NCBI GenBank assembly: GCA_046498365.1
Contig: JAWOAV010000032.1
Coordinates: 1-12,420, forward strand
Direction of reading: 5' to 3'
Length of the DNA: 12,420 bases
From: B1SED10-16 sp046498365
GTDB taxonomy: Bacteria; Desulfobacterota; Desulfobacteria; Desulfobacterales; Desulfosalsimonadaceae
Part shown: positions 6,513-12,420 of the stretch, one piece after another
Position numbering within the stretch: the first letter of the stretch is position 1
Layout: each line of letters starts with the position of its first letter
Notes under the pieces: generated by a model
Told to the model about the DNA's origin: nothing
Database searches by the model: none
What the model saw: the letters and a program-made list of their open reading frames with translations, nothing else
Made by a program: the position numbers and the translations under genes

Positions 6513-8570
6513 TTATGAATTCAGATTAACGGCGCCGCTTGTTACATCAATGCTTCCCCCGGACACTTTAATGTTGCTTCCGCCTGCGGTGATGCTCACC
6601 TCGCTGCTTGTCACCCGAACGCCGGCTCCGCCCGAATACAACTTGACTTGCCCCGCATCTGCCAGCACATGGTAACCCCCGTGATACATATGGGCGGAAC
6701 CGTCTTCCAGGCTCACGTGGCTTGAACCCCGCCATGCATGAAGGGCTCCGGGGCTCATGTGCAGGTTGTTGGTTCCGTCGGTGATTTGAATCAGGGAACC
6801 ATTGTCATTGAGCGCCACCTTCCTCCCCCCGGCGGATTCGAGCTGTACGGCGCCCGAAGGATCATGGAGGCTGAGATAATGGCCGCTGGTCGAATTCAGT
6901 CGCACTTCCTGAACCGCATCATCGAGGACAAGAAAGCGGCCGTTTGGCGTGTATGCATGGATCATCTGCTCCGTATCGCAAAGCTTGATGCAGTATCCTG
7001 CAGGCGTACACAGGGTGATGGAGTTCCGCTGATCCTCCATGATAATCCGGCAGTTGTTGTTCGTATTGATACGGATGGAGGTCTGGCTGGAGTCGTCGTC
7101 AAGGGTAAAGACATGGCCATACCGGGTACTGATGATATGCTGCGTCTGGTTCTGGGAGGTCACGGGGCTGGCCGTGTCCGGGTTGGGCACTGCGGAGGAA
7201 ATGATCGGCCGGTCAGGATTCCCATCGATAAATGTAAGCAGGACCTCGGCCCCCTTGTGCAACGGAAGGTGCATGCCGTATCCGGGACCTGTATGGGGCT
7301 GTGCCATGCGAACCCAGCGGGAGGCTTTGCCGCCGCTGTTGCCGCTCTGGTCAAAGGGGAGGATCACCTTGTAGCGACCTTCTTCGTCGACTTCCGCGTA
7401 CTGACCGTCGCCGGTCGCATCGACGGTCGCATTGATACTGCCGTAAAATCTCGGCATGGCGGTGTTGCATTCCGGCCGGAACTGGACATCCGCGGGGATC
7501 AGAACAAACTGGTTGGTATAGCCCATTCGACCCCTGCCTTCGCCGGATCCACCTTCTTCCCCGGTAAGAAACCGGGCGGACCGCCCCTCATGCTTCACTT
7601 CGGTGACCAGGTACCGCTGATTGCAAGAATCCCGGTAATGGTCCGTCAGCTCGAAGATAAACCCGGGGCTGAGATTGGCCGCCGTGCTCTCCCCGTAAAA
7701 AAGGCGCTCCCGGCACCGGAAGGCCTCGGCCCGGATCCTGGCCAGGGCGTTCCCCTGCTCCGGGGTCTTGAAATGCTCGCCGTAAATATAGACCGTTCCC
7801 CGCCCCCCCTGCGCATCAACGTCTGCCTCTCCTCTCAGGTCCAATGTCGGCCGCCGGTAATTATAGTCTTTCAGCAGTACCCGCATCGGCAGCACATGGT
7901 GCCGGCAGGTAAACGCATGCACGCAATCCTCCTCTACCGGCGCCTGCCCCGACGGGGGGAGATAAGGGACGGCGGTGCGGCCGGAAACATCCTGGTGCGA
8001 GGTGGAGCTGTGGGTAATGATGAGGTTGTCGCCGTCATCGGTTTGCTCGAAATAGTAATAAATGCCTTCCCTCTCCATCCACCGGGAGATAAAATGCAGA
8101 TCCGTTTCCCTGAACTGGCAGATATACTCCCATGGCTCGTAGCTGCCCGTCAGCCGGAGATCATAGTCATTGCCGGTCAGGCCCGCCTGGTGCAATATTT
8201 CTTCAATGATATCCGGCACGCGTTTATCCAGGAACAACTGATTTTCGTGGTAAAGGGACGCCTGCCAGAGCCGGGGAACCAATACGGCCCGGTAAAATAC
8301 GGTTTCATCGACTTCCTGGAGCTGTTCGAAACGGGAGAGCATCCCGTAAAACGGCATTTCGGCGTCTGCCTCGGAAATGGTAAATGCCGCGGGGTTCTGG
8401 AGAAGTCGCCGGGAATCAATTTCAGGGTCTTCTGATATCAGCGTAATATCGAACTCGTACAACCGGGACAGCCCCTCGATTCCTGTAAACCGGGCAACCG
8501 TAAACGTATCTGCCGGGTACGCCCGGGATACGAACGTATACTCCTTTTGCGCCTGGTATCCAACTCTCAT
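6513..8570 (-). CDS. vgrG: VgrG spike protein, TssI (685 aa)
   Basis: VgrG forms the trimeric spike at the tip of the Hcp tube. The gp27-like base spans about 1-340, with family landmarks FTGIEGLSRLYEFDI (28-42), PWEYICQFRETDLHFISRWMEREGIYYYF (from 146) and ALARIRAEAFRC (275-286). The gp5-like OB domain spans about 370-465 and includes RWVRMAQPHTGPGYGMHLPL (418-437) and IDGNPDRPII (448-457). Residues about 470-685 form a long repetitive beta-helix ending in VNLNS. There is no extra C-terminal toxin domain, so this is a structural VgrG that presumably carries separate cargo. The ATG overlaps the clpV stop by one nucleotide (TAATG), with GGGAG just upstream inside clpV, so translation is probably coupled. 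The DUF6484, DUF2169 and PAAR-like genes that follow are its likely tip and loading partners. Confidence 0.97.
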   Translation of the reverse strand: MRVGYQAQKEYTFVSRAYPADTFTVARFTGIEGLSRLYEFDITLISEDPEIDSRRLLQNPAAFTISEADAEMPFYGMLSRFEQLQEVDETVFYRAVLVPRLWQASLYHENQLFLDKRVPDIIEEILHQAGLTGNDYDLRLTGSYEPWEYICQFRETDLHFISRWMEREGIYYYFEQTDDGDNLIITHSSTSHQDVSGRTAVPYLPPSGQAPVEEDCVHAFTCRHHVLPMRVLLKDYNYRRPTLDLRGEADVDAQGGRGTVYIYGEHFKTPEQGNALARIRAEAFRCRERLFYGESTAANLSPGFIFELTDHYRDSCNQRYLVTEVKHEGRSARFLTGEEGGSGEGRGRMGYTNQFVLIPADVQFRPECNTAMPRFYGSINATVDATGDGQYAEVDEEGRYKVILPFDQSGNSGGKASRWVRMAQPHTGPGYGMHLPLHKGAEVLLTFIDGNPDRPIISSAVPNPDTASPVTSQNQTQHIISTRYGHVFTLDDDSSQTSIRINTNNNCRIIMEDQRNSITLCTPAGYCIKLCDTEQMIHAYTPNGRFLVLDDAVQEVRLNSTSGHYLSLHDPSGAVQLESAGGRKVALNDNGSLIQITDGTNNLHMSPGALHAWRGSSHVSLEDGSAHMYHGGYHVLADAGQVKLYSGGAGVRVTSSEVSITAGGSNIKVSGGSIDVTSGAVNLNS

Positions 8571-11197
8571 TATTGGCTCCCGTTAAAGCTGATATCAAAC
8601 GATCCGTCTGCTGCGATGCCCAGATGCACCTGGGAGGGCATCTGGGCATCCCCCATTCGCGTCAGAATTTCATGGGACATGCGCGGCAGGATTGTCCCGG
8701 CCATGATATAATCGATATTGCGGGCGCCCGTTTCCACCTCGGTGCACCGGTTGACGATCTGGGCGACGGCATCGTCCGAATAGGTCAATTTCATCTTGTG
8801 GGTATCCGCCAGCCGCTTGACCAGCTTGTCCATTTTCAGGACGACAATATCCTTGAGAATATCCGCCGGCAGGGTTTTGTACGGAATGAGATTCATCCGG
8901 GCCAGCAGGGCCGGTTTGAAATGATTGCTCAGAACCGGCCGGATCGCCTCGGTCACGGTTTCAAGGGGGGGCATCTCCTCGCCGGTGCACATCTCCGTGA
9001 TGATATCGGTTGCCAGGTTGCTGGTCAAAAAAATGACCGTGTTTCGAAAATCAATGCTCCGCCCTTCGCCATCGGACAAGCGCCCCTTGTCGAACACCTG
9101 GTAAAAAAGGCTCATGACCTCAAGATGCCCCTTTTCCACCTCGTCGATAAGGACGACGGAATACGGCCGCTGGCGAACGGCTTCCGTCAAAACACCGCCT
9201 TCCCCGTAACCGACATATCCGGGGGGGGACCCGATCAGGCGGCTGACCGTATGCTTCTCCTGGAACTCGCTCATGTTGATGGTGACCATGAAGTTCTCGC
9301 CGCCGAACAGGAGTTCGGCAACGGCCAGGCCGGTTTCGGTTTTCCCCACCCCGCTGGGGCCGGCCAGCAGAAACACGCCCAACGGTTGTGCCGGGTCCTT
9401 GATGCCGGCTTTTGCGGATTTGACCGTTTCGGCGATCATTTGCAGCGCCTCATCCTGCCCCTTGATTCTTTTCTTCAAAGAGTCTTCAAGGGCAAGGAGA
9501 TTTCTGGCGTCATCGCGCATAACCCTGCCCAGGGGGATCCCTGTCCAGTCCGACACCACCTGGCAGACCACATCCGGATCGACCTCTATGGGGACCAGGG
9601 GATCCCCCTGGCGAAGGTCTTCAAGCGTCCGCGCGCCCTGTTCTATCCGCCCGGCGATATCGCTTTTTTCGGCCTCCTCCGTGGCGGCATGCAAGGCTTG
9701 GCGCAGATCAATAATATGGTGGGCCGCCTCCCGTTCCCCCTGCCATTTTGCTTGCAACCGGGCCAATTCGCTTTGATGCGCCTCCAATGCCCCTGCAATG
9801 GATTCAAAACGGTCGTTGTCCACCGGCAGGCCGTGGTGCCGGTCCCGTTCGATTGCGTCGAGCTCCCTTGTAAGGTTCTGGATGCTGCGTTCCCTGTCCT
9901 CGATAATGCCGGGCTTTGCGGAAAGGAGCACCTTTACGCGGGCCGCGCTGGTATCGAGCAGGTCAACGGCCTTGTCCGGAAGCTGCCGACCGGTAATGTA
10001 GCGGTTGGAAAGCTCAGCAGCGGCCCGGACAGCATCATCCCTGACCACCACGCCGTGGGCCTGTTCGTATTTTTCCTTCAGGCCGCGCAGGATAAGCACC
10101 GCGATTTCCTCGGAGGGTTCATCGAGCTTGACCAGTTGAAATCGCCTGGCCAGGGCCGCATCTTTTTCAAAATATTTCTTGTATTCCGACCAGGTGGTGG
10201 CGGCAACCGTGCGCAATTCCCCCCTCGCGAGCGCAGGCTTCAGAAGATTGGCCGCGTCACTGGTGCCGGCGGCCCCGCCCGAGCCGATGAGGGTATGGGC
10301 CTCGTCAATAAACAGGATGATCGGTTTCTCCGATGCCTTTACTTCATCGATCACCCCTTTCAATCGGTTTTCAAATTCCCCTTTCATACCGGCCCCTGCC
10401 TGGAGAAGCCCCATGTCAAGCCCCACAATGGACACATCCCGAAGCAATTCGGGGACGTCCCCTTCCACCACGCGAAGGGCGAGACCTTCCACCACAGCGG
10501 TTTTTCCCACACCCGCCTCCCCAACCACGATGGGATTGTTCTTGCGCCGCCGGGCAAGAATATCCACCATCTGGCGGATTTCCCGGTCCCTGCCGAAAAC
10601 CGGATCAATCTCCCCGGCAGCCGCTTTGGCCGTAAAATCGATGCAGAAACGGGACAACGCATCGCTCGCCCCCGGCGCGCCTTCCGGCTGGTCAACGCGC
10701 GCTTCCCCTTTCCTGGCTGTTTCCACGGAATTTTTCGTGATATCCCAGAATGCGGCCATCAGGTTATCCCGGCTGATCGTGCCCAGCATTTCCGCACTGG
10801 CGCCGGTTGAAAACTGGGCGGGCCGATGAAGCAACGCCAGCACCAGTGCGCCGGAACGAATCCGCTGCTCTTCCAGGTTAATGGAAGCGACCAGCCACCC
10901 CTCCTGGATCCAGTCCAGCAGAACAGGCGAGAATACAGGCTTGGCGGCATTTCCGGTTTTCAGGGACTCAAGGGTCTGGTCCACGGCCTTTTTAAATCGC
11001 GACGGGTCAATTTCAAACTGCCGCAGGATCAGGGGGATATCCGATGACTGGTTGTCATCGATCAGCCTGGCCAGCATATGTTCGACGGTCACTTCGTAAT
11101 GGGTGCGGGATACGCAAAGCCCCGCAGCGGCTTCCAGGCTCCGCGTGCAGTATGCGTTTAAACGGCCCAGCAACCCCTTGATATCAACGGTGATCAT
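8570..11197 (-). CDS. clpV: T6SS AAA+ ATPase ClpV, TssH (875 aa)
   Basis: ClpV is the Hsp100/ClpB-type ATPase that disassembles the contracted sheath by binding the TssC N-terminus. The N-domain (about 1-155) precedes the first AAA+ module with Walker A GEAGVGKT (226-233) and Walker B ILFIDEA (294-300). A middle coiled-coil region lies near 425-530. The second module has Walker A GPSGVGKT (613-620), the pore-loop region IGSPPGYVGYGEGG (655-668) and Walker B VVLIDE (681-686). Length and domain order match full-length ClpV, and both nucleotide sites look intact. ATG 11197 is preceded by AGGAGG 7 nt upstream, overlapping the tssG stop. The gene order tssG-clpV-vgrG is common in T6SS loci. General ClpB is a possible confusion, but the locus context and N-domain make ClpV the clear choice. 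Confidence 0.97.
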   Translation of the reverse strand: MITVDIKGLLGRLNAYCTRSLEAAAGLCVSRTHYEVTVEHMLARLIDDNQSSDIPLILRQFEIDPSRFKKAVDQTLESLKTGNAAKPVFSPVLLDWIQEGWLVASINLEEQRIRSGALVLALLHRPAQFSTGASAEMLGTISRDNLMAAFWDITKNSVETARKGEARVDQPEGAPGASDALSRFCIDFTAKAAAGEIDPVFGRDREIRQMVDILARRRKNNPIVVGEAGVGKTAVVEGLALRVVEGDVPELLRDVSIVGLDMGLLQAGAGMKGEFENRLKGVIDEVKASEKPIILFIDEAHTLIGSGGAAGTSDAANLLKPALARGELRTVAATTWSEYKKYFEKDAALARRFQLVKLDEPSEEIAVLILRGLKEKYEQAHGVVVRDDAVRAAAELSNRYITGRQLPDKAVDLLDTSAARVKVLLSAKPGIIEDRERSIQNLTRELDAIERDRHHGLPVDNDRFESIAGALEAHQSELARLQAKWQGEREAAHHIIDLRQALHAATEEAEKSDIAGRIEQGARTLEDLRQGDPLVPIEVDPDVVCQVVSDWTGIPLGRVMRDDARNLLALEDSLKKRIKGQDEALQMIAETVKSAKAGIKDPAQPLGVFLLAGPSGVGKTETGLAVAELLFGGENFMVTINMSEFQEKHTVSRLIGSPPGYVGYGEGGVLTEAVRQRPYSVVLIDEVEKGHLEVMSLFYQVFDKGRLSDGEGRSIDFRNTVIFLTSNLATDIITEMCTGEEMPPLETVTEAIRPVLSNHFKPALLARMNLIPYKTLPADILKDIVVLKMDKLVKRLADTHKMKLTYSDDAVAQIVNRCTEVETGARNIDYIMAGTILPRMSHEILTRMGDAQMPSQVHLGIAADGSFDISFNGSQ

Positions 11198-11204
11198 ATG
11201 TTCC

Positions 11205-11210
11205 CCTCCT
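11205..11210 (-). promoter_or_regulatory. Ribosome binding site of clpV
   Basis: AGGAGG lies 7 nt before ATG 11197 and overlaps the tssG stop codon (11209-11211), indicating that tssG and clpV share a transcript and may be translationally coupled. Confidence 0.75.
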
Positions 11211-12084
11211 ATGCGGCGAATGAATAGATCTTGCGCATTTCCCCGATGCGATCACTGGAAAAAACCCATGAGTTCAGCCCGAGCCGGGCATGATCCGGTT
11301 CGCCAAGACAGACGGTTTTCGCTTCTCCTTCAGCCAGAACGACTTCAATGTCATATTCCAGACGCTCCAGGACATAAAAATCCGTTAGAAAACGAACCAT
11401 TTTGTAATTTTCGGCCTCGGGGTAAAAGCCCTGGTACGCTTCCGAGGAAAGCGGACCGATCCGGATAACAAACTTGCCCATGCGGTCCACTACCTCTTCG
11501 CCGATAATCGTGCTTTCACCTAAGCGATGATCCGGCGATCCCAAAAAAAGCCGCTGATCCCCGGGGATTTTTGCGCGTCTTTTTACGCAGGGGACAAGGG
11601 TTACGGGAACACCGCCTATGGCATCGTTCAAAACGGTTTCAAGCCCCATGGCGGAGCGGGGTTTTTGTATCAGCAATCCGATATAGCGAATCAGTCGGTG
11701 GGGGTCCGCAATCGCACCCCTGAGCGGGGCGTCCCCGATTCCCATCAGACAGAAAATCCTTTCCAGGTGCTGTCGGCTGCCGGCTTCTATGACCTGAAAA
11801 GACTGGCGATATTTGGTGCAGCAGTCGTAGAAAAGCTCATAGATACGCTGATTGATCACATCGATAAAATCCCTGCACACACTTTCATCTTCAGCGGCTT
11901 CATGCATCAGTTCTTCCGTGTAGAAAGTGGGCAGGGGGGAGGAAATGCCGTATAGTCCCAGAAAGTTGGCGGTGATTTCATACCCCGAATGTTTTTGGAG
12001 ATCCATTTCCCGGATCCGGTCAATGTCAGCCGGCGGAAAGGCCAGTGACAACGCCGGACGGATGCGAACAAAGAGCTGCCCCAT
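11209..12084 (-). CDS. tssG: T6SS baseplate subunit TssG, 5'-truncated (291 aa visible)
   Basis: TssG is a baseplate wedge protein that binds TssF and TssE. The visible chain starts at the family's 'VR-x-RPALSLAFPPADI' segment (about 6-21). It continues through LGLYGISSPLPTFYTEEL (42-59), EDESVCRDFIDVINQR (64-79), LNDAIGGVP and the C-terminal GKFVIRIGPLSSEAYQGFYP and RLGLNSWVFSSDRIG regions, so the C-terminus is intact. Most TssG proteins have about 40-60 further N-terminal residues (the 'FFQAVRLLE' helix), which are missing. The only usable ATG (12084) lies in the 18-bp spacer of a large inverted repeat, has no convincing ribosome binding site, and follows an in-frame stop at 12109-12111. 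The gene therefore looks broken at its 5' end by a rearrangement, or appears so because of a mis-join. It runs directly into clpV. Function in this state is doubtful. Confidence 0.85.
   Translation of the reverse strand: MGQLFVRIRPALSLAFPPADIDRIREMDLQKHSGYEITANFLGLYGISSPLPTFYTEELMHEAAEDESVCRDFIDVINQRIYELFYDCCTKYRQSFQVIEAGSRQHLERIFCLMGIGDAPLRGAIADPHRLIRYIGLLIQKPRSAMGLETVLNDAIGGVPVTLVPCVKRRAKIPGDQRLFLGSPDHRLGESTIIGEEVVDRMGKFVIRIGPLSSEAYQGFYPEAENYKMVRFLTDFYVLERLEYDIEVVLAEGEAKTVCLGEPDHARLGLNSWVFSSDRIGEMRKIYSFAA
11846..12069. repeat. Left arm of a 224-bp inverted duplication within tssG
   Basis: This segment of tssG is repeated in reverse complement at 12088-12311. Pairing position p with 24157-p gives 217 matches in 224, with no gaps and 7 substitutions. 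The 18-bp spacer is 12070-12087. Homology ends sharply at both ends of the arms: beyond 11846 the left copy continues normally as tssG, while the right copy enters unrelated sequence. Confidence 0.95.
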
Positions 12085-12087
12085 CCG

Positions 12088-12311
12088 GTCCGCATCCGTC
12101 CGGCGTTGTCACTGGCGTTTCCGCCGGCTGACATTGACCGGATCCAGGAAATGGATCTCCAGGAACATTCGGGATATGAAATCACCGCCAACTTTCTGGG
12201 ACTTTACGGCATTTCCTCCCCCCTGCCCACTTTCTACACGGAAGAACTGATGCATGAAGCCGCTGAAGATGAAAGTGTGTGCAGGGATTTTATCGATGTG
12301 ATCAATCAGCG
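12088..12311 (+). pseudogene. tssG: Inverted tssG fragment (right arm of the duplication)
   Basis: Read on the plus strand from 12088, this encodes about 75 residues starting VRIRPALSLAFPPADIDRI and ending DFIDVINQR, the same as residues about 6-79 of the tssG gene on the other strand except for R-to-Q and K-to-E changes. Five of the seven nucleotide differences are synonymous, which suggests that the two copies diverged as functional coding sequence rather than by decay after duplication. After 12311 the frame enters unrelated GC-rich sequence and stops at TAG 12367-12369. A TTG at 12106 could start an 87-residue peptide, but without a ribosome binding site this is unlikely to be a gene. Confidence 0.88.
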
Positions 12312-12419
12312 CTGCGGCCCGACCGCTCCCCGGCGGAGGTCGGGCCGCACGACGGCGGAGAGTGTGTAGGGGAAGGGATCGACCGCCGGGAGCAGCAGAC
12401 CGGAGATATTGACCGCCAG
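12306..12419 (-). other. Possible 3' end of an incoming minus-strand reading frame
   Basis: A minus-strand frame open from the window edge encodes about 37 residues (LAVNISGLLLPAVDPFPYTL and more). It ends at a TGA (12306-12308) that lies inside the inverted tssG arm. About 32 of 37 codons end in G or C, unlike the other two frames on this strand, which hints at coding sequence. I recognise no family. If real, the gene's natural end has been replaced by the tssG fragment. The GC-rich composition alone may explain the bias, so this is weak. Confidence 0.2.
12313..12349. repeat. Perfect 12-bp hairpin at the duplication junction
   Basis: TGCGGCCCGACC (12313-12324) pairs exactly with 12338-12349 around a 13-nt loop. 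It begins two bases after the end of the right tssG arm. There is no T-run on either side, so it is not an evident intrinsic terminator. It could be the end of a mobile element, a terminator-like stem after the incoming minus-strand frame, or a recombination-prone palindrome. Confidence 0.7.
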
Positions 12420-12420
12420 C

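Noticed and set aside
6738..8435. A plus-strand open frame of about 565 codons opposite vgrG.
   Set aside because: It mirrors the vgrG codon phase and has no family features, while vgrG is unambiguous.
8573..10810. A plus-strand open frame of about 745 codons opposite clpV.
   Set aside because: clpV on the minus strand has full-length, motif-complete homology; the opposite frame is open because of G/C-rich third positions and shows no recognisable domain.
11927..12250. A plus-strand frame of 107 codons with internally repeated peptide sequence.
   Set aside because: Its repetition is produced by crossing the inverted duplication: the first half is antisense to tssG and the second half is an out-of-frame read of the copied arm.
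12313..12349. The edge hairpin as an integron attC site or group II intron domain V.
   Set aside because: It lacks the conserved attC core (RYYYAAC/GTTRRRY) and the domain V pattern; only the stem itself is supported.

Overview
The window is one strand-coherent part of a type VI secretion system (T6SS) locus; every recognisable intact gene is on the minus strand. Proteins of these families, a base composition of roughly 55-57% GC (judged by eye) and the mix of DUF2169, DUF6484, PAAR-like and FHA genes suggest a Gram-negative bacterium, perhaps a Desulfobacterota/deltaproteobacterium. That lineage call is an inference, because no phylogenetic marker gene is present.

In transcription order (high to low coordinates): a 5'-truncated tssG (baseplate, 11209-12084); tssH/clpV (sheath-disassembly AAA+ ATPase, 8570-11197); vgrG/tssI (spike, 6513-8570); a 145-nt gap holding a palindromic repeat; a DUF6484 protein (5723-6367); a DUF2169 adaptor-like protein (4658-5713); a hydrophobic PAAR-like protein (3709-4632); a second, divergent DUF2169 protein (2407-3651); a dual-FHA protein (1586-2410); and a protein best read as a natural fusion of divergent small (TssB/VipA-like) and large (TssC/VipB-like) sheath subunits (2-1570). 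Spacing is tight (1- and 4-nt overlaps, otherwise gaps of about 9-76 nt), so this is probably one operon or two, with the 6368-6512 gap the only obvious break.

The left half looks like a spike-tip and cargo-loading module: two DUF2169 proteins flank a PAAR-like protein, next to a DUF6484 protein that resembles a VgrG lacking its gp27-like base. It is followed by a signalling (FHA) protein and the compact sheath-like fusion. The fusion is the most unusual protein here, since canonical systems encode TssB and TssC separately and as longer chains. No clear toxin domain or immunity gene is visible.

The right edge is rearranged. A 224-bp segment encoding the N-terminal part of TssG occurs twice as an inverted repeat (11846-12069 and 12088-12311; 217/224 identical, no gaps) around an 18-bp spacer that contains the only usable tssG start. 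The usual N-terminal region of TssG is absent, and tssF, often found upstream, is not visible. The second arm ends abruptly next to a perfect 12-bp hairpin in GC-rich sequence of different origin. This is either a real inverted duplication involving a slightly diverged tssG copy, or an assembly or amplification chimera.
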